The notes under the pieces: model-generated
Databases searched by the model: none
Seen by the model: the letters and a program-made list of their open reading frames with translations, nothing else
What the model was told of the DNA's origin: nothing
Position numbers and translations under genes: made by a program
Shown here: positions 22,215 through 33,060 of the stretch, piece by piece
How the letters are laid out: each line of letters starts with the position of its first letter
Position numbering within the stretch: position 1 is the first letter of the stretch
Assembly (NCBI GenBank): GCA_021521415.1
Contig: JAIQDT010000226.1
Location: 866,501-930,500, forward strand
Source: Bidens hawaiensis
Taxonomy: Eukaryota; Streptophyta; Magnoliopsida; Asterales; Asteraceae
Reading direction: 5' to 3'
Length of the DNA stretch: 64,000 bases

Positions 22215-23615
22215 TTGTACAAACTCCTTATGTGGAAAAGAATCATCCTTCTAAAAACATCATTGGAGATTGAAAGAGTCATAAGAAGTCATTCTGAGAT
22301 TGCAAACATCTGTCCTTACTCCTGCTTTCTATCCCAAATAGAGCCAAAGAACATTGCTCAAACACTAAAAGAATAGTTGGGTGGACGCAATGCAGGAGGA
22401 ACTAGCACAGTTCAGAGACCTACATGTGTGGGATCTTGTCGATAGACCAATAGACAGATATGAAATAGGAACCAATTGGGTTTTTAGAAATAAAAGGGAT
22501 GAGAGGGGTTTAGTGATTAAGAATAAAGCAAGACTTGTAGCACTGGGATGTCTTCAACAAGAAGGAATAGACTTTGAGGAAGTCTTTGCACCAGTTGCAA
22601 GACTTGAAGCTATCAGGATCTTTCTTGCATATGCTGCCTCAAAGAACATTAAGGTGTTCCAGCTTGATGTTAAGTCTGCATTCCTAAATAGAAAGATTAA
22701 TGAAGAGGTGTATGTAGCTCAACCTCCAGGTTTTGAGGATCCAATGTATCCAAGCAGGGTGTATAAGCTAAACAAAGACCTATATGGATTGCATCAAGCT
22801 CCAAGAGCATGGTATGATGAGTTGTCAAACCATCTTTTTGAAAATGGTTTTCAAAAGGGAGCCATTGACAAGACACTCTTCTACAAAAAAAAGGGAACAT
22901 ATTTGCTTATGTTACAAATGTTGTGGATGACATCATCTTTGGATCTACAAATAAACAAATGTGCATGGAGTTTGAAGGGGTAATGAAGTCCAAATACAGC
23001 ATGAGCTCTATGGGAGAAATGAACTTCTTTCTTGGATTACAAGTTCAACAGAAAGCTGAAGAGATCTTCATTCACCAAACTAAATATGTACAGGACATCT
23101 TGAACAAGTTCAACTGTCATGAGTACAAAACTGCTTCAACTCCAATGGACACCAAAGAAAAAATGATTGCAGATGAAAAGGGGGGGCCTGTGGATGAACA
23201 TGAATACAGAGCCAAAATTGGATCTCTGATGTATCTGACTGCAACAAGACCAGATATCATGTTTGCTGTATGTGTGTGTGCAAGATTCCAATCAAGTCCA
23301 AAAGCCTCCCAAATGAATGCTGTTAAAAGAATATTCAGATATTTGAAGGGAAGACCAGACTTAGGGATTTGGTACCCAAAGAACCAATCTTTTGATCTGA
23401 TTGCCTATACAGACAGTGATTATGATGGATGTAACATGAGCAGAAAGTCAACCTTAGGAGGATGTCAATTTTTGGGTGAAAGGATAGTGTCATGGCAATG
23501 CAAAAAGCAGACTATTGTCTCAATCTCTACTGCAGAAGCAGGATATGTTGCTGCATCTGCCTGCTGTGCATCTGCCTGCTATGGATTCAAAATCAGATGC
23601 TGGACTATGGTTTGA
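22215..23615 (+). pseudogene. Copia reverse transcriptase and RNase H of L3, broken
   Basis: RT motifs in order: [37 protein letters not shown] (catalytic Asp), [14 protein letters not shown], and VVDDIIFGS (about 22917-22945), where the usual YVDD Tyr is Val. The frame changes at this active site. Then SSMGEMNFFLGLQVQQ and, for RNase H, AYTDSDYDGC, STAEAGYVAAS. The RNase H end is disrupted: after the TPILIDNTAA segment the frame reads into a non-homologous tail (MQCVPSCVPLC) where L2 keeps LADLFTKPLDRTRFNFLL. That end lies in the tandemly repeated block. Confidence 0.9.
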
Positions 23616-23623
23616 ATTTTCTG

Positions 23624-25450
23624 AACACCCCTATTCTTATTGACAATACTGCTGCATATTTTACTGTTAAGAATCCAGTTCAACATTCTAAAACTAAGCA
23701 CATTGAAATCAGACATCACTTCATAAGAGACTGTAGTGAAAAGGGTTTGATTGAAATGCAATGTGTGCCTAGTTGTGTACCTCTTTGTGTTAACTGATTA
23801 TTTTGTTAGAGGTCACACATAATGAATGTTTGGTGAATATGATTGATTATATTGCTGAATATGTAAACTGTTATGTGCTATAACTGATTATGTGTGCAAA
23901 ATTTGACATGATTGATTTGATTGATATGTTTGCATGTTTATCAGTTGATGTGCATTTGTGATGTTAGAATAAGTGTTCTTGTTATGATTTACTTGTTAGA
24001 GTAAGCTTATCTGACATCATTTCTTAATTGTTTGAATATGTGCTTTATCTGATCAGTTGATGTTATTAGGATAGGCTAAATCTTGAATATAAGTATGGTT
24101 TGCTTGTCTTGATAATGTTATGTTTGATTAAGATTTGATTATGTTACAACTGTTTATGTCAAAATGAGTCTTATGTCAAAATTAAGTGATAAAAATGAAG
24201 TTTTCTAATGAATTTTGCATGAACACCCCTATTCTTATTGACAATACTGCTGCATATTTTACTGTTAAGAATCCAGTTCAACATTCTAAAACTAAGCACA
24301 TTGAAATCAGACATCACTTCATAAGAGACTGTAGTGAAAAGGGTTTGATTGAAATGCAATGTGTTCCTAGTTGTGTACCTCTTTGTGCTAACTGATTATT
24401 TTGTTAGAGGTCACACATAATGAATGTTTGGTGAATATGATTGATTATATTGCTGAATATGTAAACTGTTATGTGCTATAACTTATTATGTGTGAAAAAT
24501 TTGACATGATTGATTTGATTGATATGTTTGCATGTTTATCAGTTGATGTGCATTTGTGATGTTAGAATAAGTGTTCTTGTTATGATTTACTTGTTAGAGT
24601 AAGCTTATCTGACATCAATTCTTAATTGTTTGAATATGTGCTTTATCTGATCAGTTGATGTTATTAGGATAGGCTAAATCTTGAATATAAGTATGGTTTG
24701 CTTGTCTTGATAATGTTATGTTTGCTTAAGATTTGATTATGTTACAACTGTTTATGTCAAAATGAGTCTTATGTCAAAATTAAGTGATAAAAATGAAGTT
24801 TTCTAATGAATTTTGCATGAACACCCCTATTCTTATTGACAATACTGCTGCATATTTTACTGTTAAGAATCCAGTTCAACATTCTAAAACTAAGCACATT
24901 GAAATCAGACATCACTACATAAGAGACTGTAGTGAAAAGGATTTGATTGAAATGCAATGTGTGCCTAGTTGTGTACCTCTTTGTGCTAACTGATTATTTT
25001 GTTAGAGGTCACACATAATGAATGTTTGGTGAATATGATTGATTATATTGATGAATATGTAAACTGTTATGTGCTATAACTGATTATGTGTGCAAAATTT
25101 GACATGATTGATTTGATTGATATGTTTGCATGTTTATCAGTTGATGTGCATTTGTGATGTTAGAATAAGTGTTCTTGTTATGATTTACTTGTTAGAGTAA
25201 GCTTATCTGACATCATTTCTTAATTGTTTGAATATGTGCTTTATCTGATCAGTTGATGTTATTAGGAAAGGCTAAATCTTGAATATAAGTATAGTTTGCT
25301 TGTCTTGATAATGTTATGTTTGCTTAAGATTTGATTATGTTACAACTGTTTATGTCAAAATGAGTCTTATGTCAAAATTAAGTGATAAAAATGAAGTTTT
25401 CTAATGAATTTTGCATGAACACCCCTATTCTTATTGACAATACTGCTGCA
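23624..25450 (+). repeat. 598-bp tandem repeat, three copies plus a 33-bp stub
   Basis: Units start at 23624, 24222, 24820 and 25418 (partial), each beginning AACACCCCTATTC. Each full unit is 598 bp and contains the last 48 or so codons of RNase H plus about 400 bp of non-coding spacer; the copies differ by only a few bases. The non-coding part resembles the L2 spacer at 32640-32990 on the opposite strand (for example GCATGTTTATCAGTTGA). The array replaces most of the roughly 2-kb spacer kept in L2 and A. Confidence 0.95.
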
Positions 25451-25740
25451 AGCAAGGTTTGTAATTAGAAGGGATTGGGCAAACTTTGTAAATCTAATAA
25501 TGAAAATTTTATCAAGCAAGGTTTGATATTTCTATTTTATCGGGTAAGCTTTGTGTAAGTGGAAGTATACCGAGTAGACTTTGCAAAGTGTTACTTTTTC
25601 GAGTAAGGTTTGCTAAATCTAACATGAAAAAGATATATGTGTTTCACAAATGTTTTAAAATATCAAGTGGATAATGTTACTGTTTGACAGCTAATAACTC
25701 ACTAAACGACAAAAAGCATGTAAAACCCACTTTCAAAAGG
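25451..25740 (+). promoter_or_regulatory. Motif array upstream of the L3 accessory ORF promoter
   Basis: Five evenly oriented copies of a 10-13-bp motif lie in about 160 bp: AGCAAGGTTTG (25451), CAAGCAAGGTTTG (25513), CGGGTAAGCTTTG (25541), CCGAGTAGACTTTG (25570), TCGAGTAAGGTTTG (25599). The LTR of the same element repeats CCGAGTAAGGTCT, CCGGGTAAGGTCT and similar at least six times. The last copy is about 130 bp upstream of the TATA box. A regulatory protein-binding array is the simplest reading, by inference. Confidence 0.65.
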
Positions 25741-25748
25741 TATATAAG
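25741..25748 (+). promoter_or_regulatory. TATA box of the internal promoter of the L3 accessory ORF
   Basis: TATATAAG within GGTATATAAGAGGGAG, conserved with L2 (minus strand, 12911-12917). It lies about 120 bp upstream of the conserved splice donor. The region between has no ATG-initiated conserved frame and reads as a 5' UTR. Confidence 0.65.
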
Positions 25749-25866
25749 AGGGAGTAAGGAAAAATTTTTCAACATTATTTTTCCCTCACAAAGAAACCTA
25801 AACCGACTTATCGCATTCATTTTTAATCCAAACCCTAATTTGAATCAGCCCTCTAATTCCGACTCG

Positions 25867-26091
25867 GTAAGCAATAATAATGTGTTTTTTAATCACGATT
25901 AGACTATAATGGGCTTTGATTATGTATCTGATTACTAATACTCTGTTTTTGTGTTTAGGTTATAAACTTGTAGAAGAACAAGTTCTTGATGATATATATT
26001 TTTTCTTCTTCATTTTTATAACTAGAAATCACTTAAAGTAGTGAACTTTATGACTAATTTCATTTTGAATATGTTTGATTGTGTTGTTCAG
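25867..26091 (+). other. Predicted 5'-UTR intron of the L3 accessory ORF
   Basis: The donor CCGACTCG|GTAAGC and acceptor TTGTTCAG|AT enclose 225 bp, the same length as in L2. The interior is T-rich, as plant introns are, and the start codon follows two bases after the acceptor. Confidence 0.7.
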
Positions 26092-26093
26092 AT

Positions 26094-29000
26094 ATGGCAG
26101 AAGAAGAACAGCCCAAGTACTTCTTTGAAAAGAAACACAATATGTGTGCACTTTTGCAAGTCACACCTGACAACGAGCCGGTGGCGAGAATGATTACTTG
26201 GATGGCTCGATCGAATGTCAGCTTTGCTTTCACTGAATGTCCTGTCATCTACAGAAATCATTCACTGGATTTCTGGAGATCTGTAGAACTTGTTGAAGAC
26301 ATCAATGGAAAAAGAATCGAAGCAACTGTTGCAAGACAAGAAATACACATAACTGAAAGGATGATAAGAAGATGCTTGCGGTTGAATGATGATGATCATA
26401 ACTCAATAAACTTCAATACAACTCACTTGATGAGGATATTTGAGCAAACGATGGGTTATCAGGGAACTCTACATGATGGACAGTTTCAAAAGGGGATGTT
26501 CCCTATGCTGTATAGGTTTCTAATCCATCATGTGATACATGGGTTTGCCCCAAGAAAAGGATCATGGAATTTGATGAGTCATGATTTGGCAAATGCCACT
26601 GTTGGAAATATGTATGATCTACCCTTCAACTTTTCAAAGATGATATTTGAAGGATTGGTAGCAAACTTGAAGAAGGCCGAAAAGGACAGATTCTTACAAT
26701 ATCCAAGGTTCCTACAGATAATCTTCAACAGTGAATTACAAAATCTGCCCACTATTGGCATTACACACCTACTGCAAAATCCTAACACATACAGAAGAAT
26801 CAGAAATCCAGGTGTTGCCAATAGATTTGACTCAAACGTACCATTTGAGATCTTGCCATGGTTGTTGGACCATGACTTGAATGTGATGCCAGTGCCTGAG
26901 TTAAGATTAGAGGAGGAAGGAGGGGAAGATGTGTCTGGAAGTGATAGTGATGACTCTGATGGAGAGAACAATGCTGATGATGGAGATGAAGGAGGGGCTG
27001 GAAGAGCCATGATTGTTGGTACACATGATTAGGGGGAGCAACCTGAGCAACCAGAACAACCCATTATTCCAACTCAACCACAATCACCACAACTCATTGA
27101 CCCACCCATTATACCATCACCACCACAAACTCCACCACATCAAACCACTCAATCCCCACCCCACACCCTAAGCCAATTCCAACCTGAAACATCATCTCAT
27201 GTATCCCCAACACCACAAAAACCACCAACTTCTAGCCCAATTCACTCAGATCCTTTCATTCCAAGCCCACATCATACACAATCACCACCACTATCCATAT
27301 TTCAAACTCACACCACAAACCAAGAACAACCTGAACATGAACCATTCTCTACATCACCACCTACAACACCACTCACATACACAGACTTATTTCAAAGAAA
27401 TCTGGATTTAATGTTAGAAAATGCTGAATTGAAGAGAAGGAATGAGGAGGTGACCAATGAAAATGTAATGTTGCTAGAACAGTTGGTTCAAGCAAAATAA
27501 AAAATTCAAGCCCTCGAGCAGGAGGTTGAGAAGACCTCAGCTGCCCCAAAATAGGGGGAGAATGAGAATATGCCATCTGGCCATATTGAAAATGTTGAAA
27601 CTGAGAAGGGGATGGATACAAGTGTTGAAACTGTGGATGCTTTAAAATTGATTTTGAATGTTTATGATAGTGAGGATGAGGATAGTGAGGAAAGGAGAAT
27701 TGAAGAGATATATGATGAAACTGATGATTCTGATGATAACAATGATGATCAAGGGAAAGGAGGTGAAGCTGTTAATGTTGAGTCTCCACAAGGTGTAATG
27801 ACTGATGAGCAGAGAGCAAACATTGAGTTGAGTATGAGGGAAGCCAAAAGGAAACATCCATTGGTTGTAAAGTTGAGAAGGTATGGCATAAGCTTTGAAA
27901 CTTGGGCTGATCTTAATGATGGTCAGTTGCAAAAGAGACTTGACAAGGAGAGGGATGGTTTCAAGAAAAAGATAGAACAAAAGAATAGAGACAGCCAGAA
28001 ATACAGAGAATATCTAAGAAGTCATAACTATTCAAAGAAGGATTTGACACACTTCAACTTTGACAAGCTTCAAGAACTCTACAACAGTGAAAGAGAGAAA
28101 CTAAAAGAAAAATATGAAGCCTTGAAGAGGAAGTATGGAGGTATGTGTGGTTACCTACTGGAAAGATAGTTCAAGAGAATCTGTGCAGGATCAATACAAC
28201 AAGTTGAAAAGGAAAGAAAAACTGAAAAGGGCACAAACTGAGAAGTCTACCAAAGAATCTGAAACATATGTTGAACCTCCAGCAAAGAAAAGAAGAAATC
28301 AGAGTTTGAGGGAGAAAATGAAGGAACATGTCAGATCAGATAAAATCCCAACCCCATAAGAAGTCAAACCTGAACCAGAAGATGAACCTATTGTCCCTTG
28401 GGAAAATGAAGAGATGATCAACATTCTGAGTGGCATAATGATTAATCAAAGGGGGATGGATGAAGCCTCATTCAATGCCTTGGAAAAGCAAGACTTGAAA
28501 GATCTTTTCTATATACAAAAGGCTGACTTGGAGAAAGCTTTGAGGGAGGGTGATAACCCTAGAAGCTTTGTTGAAGGAAGATTTGTTCCTGCAGGACTGT
28601 CAAATAGTCCTGGGATAGCTAAGATGTTGCTCGCTCTTAAAGAACAAGCAGGACAGTATGTTGTTGAACTGACCAACCTCCCACCTGAAATGGTAACTTC
28701 AATATACATCAAAACCTTTAATATGGAGCCTAGCAAACCAAAGAAGTCCATTCCATTCAGGCCTCCTATCTCAAGAAGACATCCACAAGGTGGAAGAGGT
28801 GAATCAAGTAGATCTGTACCACAAAGAACAACAAGACCACAGTCAAATGTGGATCTTCCAAGAGAAATCTACTTTGATTCTGTTACTGAGTCCTTGAAGG
28901 TGATTATAGAAAGTAGGCAACTGAGAGACATTGTTGTCAGAAGTGACTTTCATGAATACACTGAAGAGCAACTGGAAAGGATGGCCACTCTTAATTTGTA

Positions 29001-29547
29001 TGATTATAGAAACAGAAACAGGATGGCTGGAAGACAAATGAATGAACTCTCAAAATTTTTAAAGCAAGAAGCTGACAGGGGATTCCAGTTCTTAAAAGAG
29101 AAAAGAAGCTGGAAAACAATCCAACTTCAAAGGTCAAGAAGGACAGACAAGATGAAAAGAATGGACAGTGTTGAAAGGTACTACAAGATGAATGTCAGAG
29201 ACAGGAATCCAGTGTCATATATGAACACATGCATAATTCTTGAAAGAAGAATGACACGCCCCAACTACACAGTACAAAGAAATGGCATTATAATAGAAGT
29301 GGAATACAAATAAAATGATGACCATTACTTGCTGAGAAACTATGATGGAAAAGTACTGGGGACTATCTAGAAAGATGAAGACTTGACTTACTTGCATGAT
29401 GAGGATCTGATGGATATTAGGGATTTGTTCATACCAAAAAGTCATACACACTACCGAATCCTTGATATCTTTAAAATGAAAGCTGCATCAGAAATAATCA
29501 ACCGAAGACAAGCCGCCCACAATTCAAGGAACAAACAAGATTCATAG
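26094..29547 (+). pseudogene. Accessory ORF of L3 (env position, longin-like N-terminal region), broken
   Basis: The start MAEEEQPKYFFEKKHNMCAL is at 26094, just after the predicted acceptor. The N-terminal domain (about 26094-26900) has RSNVSFAFTECPVIYRNH, FNTTHLMRIFEQTMGYQ, PFNFSKMIFEGLV and YPRFLQIIFNSEL. Then come an acidic linker, a Pro-rich linker, a coiled coil (LDLMLENAELKRRNEEV), a second coil, a nuclear-signal-like AKKRR (28284) and a C-terminal domain with YFDSVTESLKVI, LNLYDYRNRNRMAG and RRMTRPNYTVQ, ending RRQAAHNS. Stops fall at 27030, 27498, 27553, 28167 (frameshift), 28358, 29311 and 29368. No catalytic motif, signal peptide or membrane segment is visible, so despite its position it does not look like an envelope protein. 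Its function is unknown; a nuclear or DNA-associated role is only inference. Confidence 0.75.
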
Positions 29548-29710
29548 GATAGGCCTTGCTATGTATTGTCTTCGGACAGAATTTTGAATATGTAACTTGT
29601 TTATGTTATGAATATGTACTTTGGTTATGATTTGATTTGTATTTTGACTAAGTGTATGTAACCTTATAGGTGTTTTTGGACAGCTGAGGTGTTCCAATCT
29701 AGGGGGAGAT
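29548..29710 (+). promoter_or_regulatory. 3' non-coding end and polypurine tract of L3
   Basis: After the accessory ORF about 150 bp without coding potential lead to TCTAGGGGGAGAT (29698-29710), the polypurine tract adjoining the LTR. Related purine runs TAGGGGGAG occur inside the accessory ORF near 27030 and 27553; multiple polypurine tracts are a reported trait of Sireviruses. Confidence 0.75.
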
Positions 29711-30916
29711 TGTTGAGTTAAGATTTGACCTAAGGAAGATATATGAAAGATTGGAATCTTCTCAACCTCCTCCGAATTCGCTAAGTATGGAACCGGGAAC
29801 ACCTTAGACCTCCGAGCAAGCTTTTTACTTAGCCGGATATGATATTTTTCCTATCGGGCAAAGTTATCTTTTTGAATTCTTCTTAAGTGATTATCCGAGC
29901 AGGGTTCATTAATTAGTGTATTTCCGGGTAAGGTCTACTAGTTACTATATTCCTGGGAAAGGATCAATTTGTCTAGTAAGTTAGTTCTTTATAGCCGAGT
30001 AAGGTCTATCTCCGTGTAACCTCTTGGCTAACCAAGCTCAAGAAACCAAGTGATTGGAAGACCGGGCAAGGTATTGATAATAACGATTGGTCCAGTCAAG
30101 CTTGATGAATATTGATATATCTTAAGTATCATCGGGAACAGTTCAACTCAAGCAAGGAACAATGCTGCCGAGCACACTTTGCTAATAAGTTATTTTTTGT
30201 AGCAAAGCAGTTGAAGGGACCATTGAAGAACAAGGTTACTCGTAAGGGTATGTCTGGCGAAGTCAAGAAGATTGAAGTCTAGCCGGTGAGTATTTTACTT
30301 GGTAAAATACTCCTCTAGTAAAAAGTCTACCCAGAAACTGATCCAAGCACACTTCTATGTTACCAAGTCCTGAAAGATGGCAGAGTACACAGCGTACTCG
30401 AAAAATGAATATTGTTACAAAGCATACCCGGAAGACTTGTTTTACACTTAGAATATTTTTTGATTATGTAATTTGAATATGTATTTACGTTTGGGGTTTC
30501 TAGAAAGAATGACAACTGTCTTAGGGTGGCAGGCCTATAAATAGAATGTTTTAGGGCACGCCGCCCAAGGACAAGCGAATCCCGGCCTTTACACCTTTTG
30601 GTTAAGAAAGAATATTATTGAGGATGACGGTTGTTTTAGGATTCGTACGGATAAACCTTCCTTCAAGAAACCCTAAATAGATTATCGTTTGTATGAGTAA
30701 TATTATATAAATGGAAATATTTTGAGTGAATCTTGTTTGTGTTGGTTACCTTTGAATATTGATCAAGCAACCGTATGTTTGTTATTGATTCCGCCTTCAA
30801 CAAACGGTGATCTTTCTAAATATAGCAACCCGTCATTAACTCTCTTGTCGGCACATTAATTTGTGTGAGTTATGGCATGATTTGAGTAAGATCCAGCTGA
30901 AATCGGGGACCTGACA
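29711..30916 (+). repeat. 3' LTR of L3 (complete, 1,206 bp)
   Basis: It runs from TGTTGAGTTAAG to GGACCTGACA. It carries the L-type motif at least six times (29809, 29854, 29894, 29923, 29995, 30062). A possible promoter (CCTATAAATAGAATG) is near 30533. It supplies the 163-bp end that the 5' LTR has lost. Confidence 0.92.
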
Positions 30917-31420
30917 CACCCAAAATCACAAAGCTTGCTAGAATGAATTCAAATATTTAAACAATCACCTATGTGTGCTAAACAGTCTAAAAACATTAAA
31001 TCTTGCTGGAAGTAACGTGCTCAATTACAAAACTTGCTAGACTGACTTACTACAACCTATAAAACAATTATTCTAGAAAGTTCAGATAACAACAAAGCTA
31101 GCTAGTGAAAATTATATTTAAACATATCACTTAGCTTGCTAGTAACAGTTATACTCTCAATCAAAGCCCTAAGGTATGCTAAAAAGTCTTAACTAGATAA
31201 AAACTTGCTAGTAAACATCATATTTAGACATAATCAAATATCAAGCCTATTCGGAAGGTCAGAATTTCAAGTTAAGTAGTAAACTCTACTCGAAAAGTGT
31301 AATAAACTTCAAAGTATGCTCCATAAGGGTAAACTTAGACCAAATTATCTAAGTATGCTCGAAAAGGTTGCAAAACATCAAACCTTACCCGAAAATACAT
31401 ATTCAACCCTTTTTGAAGGT
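30917..31420 (-). repeat. Short-motif array of L2 (far part)
   Basis: This continues the L2 array across the L3 insertion: AAAGCTTGCTAGAATG, AAATCTTGCTGG, AAAACTTGCTAG, TTAGCTTGCTAG, AGTATGCTCGAAAAGG and more, roughly one copy every 30-40 bp. No gene is seen. Confidence 0.7.
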
Positions 31421-33060
31421 AAAATGCAACTCTTTTGACTTAAACCAATTATCAAACTTATTTTTCATTAAAGATCATTGTTTACGAGCAAATGGTGCAT
31501 TTAGAGATCAAATTTCAGTTATGTTTCCTTGCAACACATTTTCAATCATTTTCTAAAAAGATCTCAAGAATGGATCATATTGACTAAGTAGCTTTCTCAA
31601 TACTTCATTCTCAACATTATTATGACATTATAGACAGGTTAACAGCAGGTCTAGACTTAGCATGAATTTCATTTCTTTGGTGATATGATTAATGTTCAAT
31701 TATGATGCATAATACTCAATGGATAACACATATTGTTTTCTGATGCTCCATATCTATTCTCAATGCTTATTTAGATTTCTCCAGATCACCTCGATTTGAC
31801 TTTGACCCCCTAGTTTTGGTTTGAAAACTTTCAATGACAGAACTTATGATTTTTTTAACATAAGTTTGTGAACTTATAACAACATTGTGTTGTTTGATCA
31901 GCATTTTGTTCACTTTGTTCTTGGTCATTCTTTGAATATATACTTCATTTTGGGGACCAAATACCAATGGGCTCGTGTATGACTGGATAATAACTTTTCT
32001 GCCTATCATTCGGAAAGATTTATCTTGGAACATGCATATAAAACAATGTAACTCCACATAAATCTTAGCAGATACTTTATGTTTATGTCACCTTAGATTT
32101 TACACATCATGGGAAAGCAACCATACATGTTAATGACTGTACTAAGTGCCTTTTTAGCTTATTAAATCCATATGATTGGCTAAGTAGTCAATGTACTATC
32201 ATTTCTCATTTCTAAATTTTTAGTCACCCCAATTACTCTTAGCTTCCAGGTTAATGGCTATCCTGACTGTCTACAAGCCGTCATCAGGACCAAACACATA
32301 AATAAATACATATCCTTTTGGCTTAGAGTCAATGGCATAATTTTAAATGAAAGAGCAAATTACAATTGTCCTGAATACTTTCAGTCTTTAGGTTAATGGC
32401 TATCATTTGAATCTTTAAATAGATGACATGACCAAACATAGACAAATATATGTCCTTCCAACTGGAGAAAATGACATAATTTTAAGCAAAGTAACTCTTT
32501 TATGTCTTTTCATTGAAAATTTTCTTTTAAGCTTCTTTAAAGCTTGAACAGAATAGTATTATCATATCTCTTTACCATAAACAACTTGCTCTGTTTTATC
32601 AAAAATTGTTTTGATCAAAAGTTTTCTTAACGGATTTCATTTGAGTATAACATTTTGACACAAAAGCACATTTTGACACAAAGACAAGTAACATATTTAA
32701 ATCATAATCATTAATGACATCATTAAAACAAGCAGACTTCACATCATGTATAGTCTAAATCATTCTAATAACATCATCAGATCAGATTACTCACATATTC
32801 AAACACTCAGTTATGACATTAGATAAGCATATAATCAAGTTTGTCAATTCAAAACACTTATCATGACATCCTAGAGGTCAACTGATAAACATGCATTAGC
32901 ATCAAAGATACCTAATTTGCATAGATAAGCAGTTAAGCACATAATAGTTAAACATCAAAAAGTATCATATTCAAACATACACACACAACTTCCATTGAGA
33001 CTTGAAAAGATATTCAGTTTGATCAACAAGCACATATCATGAATCAGACTTCATTATAGT
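31421..33060 (-). other. Non-coding spacer of L2 between RNase H and the accessory ORF
   Basis: No coding frame is convincing over 1.6 kb. It is conserved at moderate identity with the A-type spacer (42845-44033 and 56351-56720, opposite strand): shared blocks include GGATAGCCATTAACCT, ATATGTTTGGTC-like, GATAGTACATTGA and ATTGAACATTAATCATATCA. The block around GATAGCCATTAACCT occurs twice about 145 bp apart (near 32250 and 32390). The right end resembles the L3 598-bp unit. Confidence 0.65.

Larger units (their letters stand above)
13642..30916 (+). mobile_element. Copia element L3, nearly complete, with its own inserted solo LTR
   Basis: Both ends are clear: TGTTGAG at 13642 and CTGACA at 30916, flanked by perfect 5-bp repeats CACCC (13637-13641 and 30917-30921). 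Without the solo LTR it is about 14.8 kb. Order: truncated 5' LTR, leader, gag, PR, IN, RT, RNase H, a 598-bp tandem repeat, motif array, TATA box, intron, accessory ORF, PPT, 3' LTR. The LTRs differ by scattered substitutions, a few percent by eye, so the insertion is not recent. All ORFs carry stops or frameshifts. Size, RT motifs (MGEMNFFLGLQ) and the extra ORF suggest the Sirevirus branch. Confidence 0.93.

Noticed and set aside
23624..25450. CRISPR-like array
   Set aside because: Units are 598 bp and directly adjacent without unique spacers, inside a plant retrotransposon; this is a tandem repeat.
26579..27024. Minus-strand Ser/Pro-rich frames opposite the L3 accessory ORF
   Set aside because: They mirror the acidic and Pro-rich linker of the plus-strand ORF; no independent support.
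26094..29547. Envelope gene of an endogenous retrovirus
   Set aside because: The position fits an env-like ORF, but no signal peptide, transmembrane segment or glycoprotein-like Cys pattern is visible, and basic and coiled-coil regions suggest an intracellular protein.
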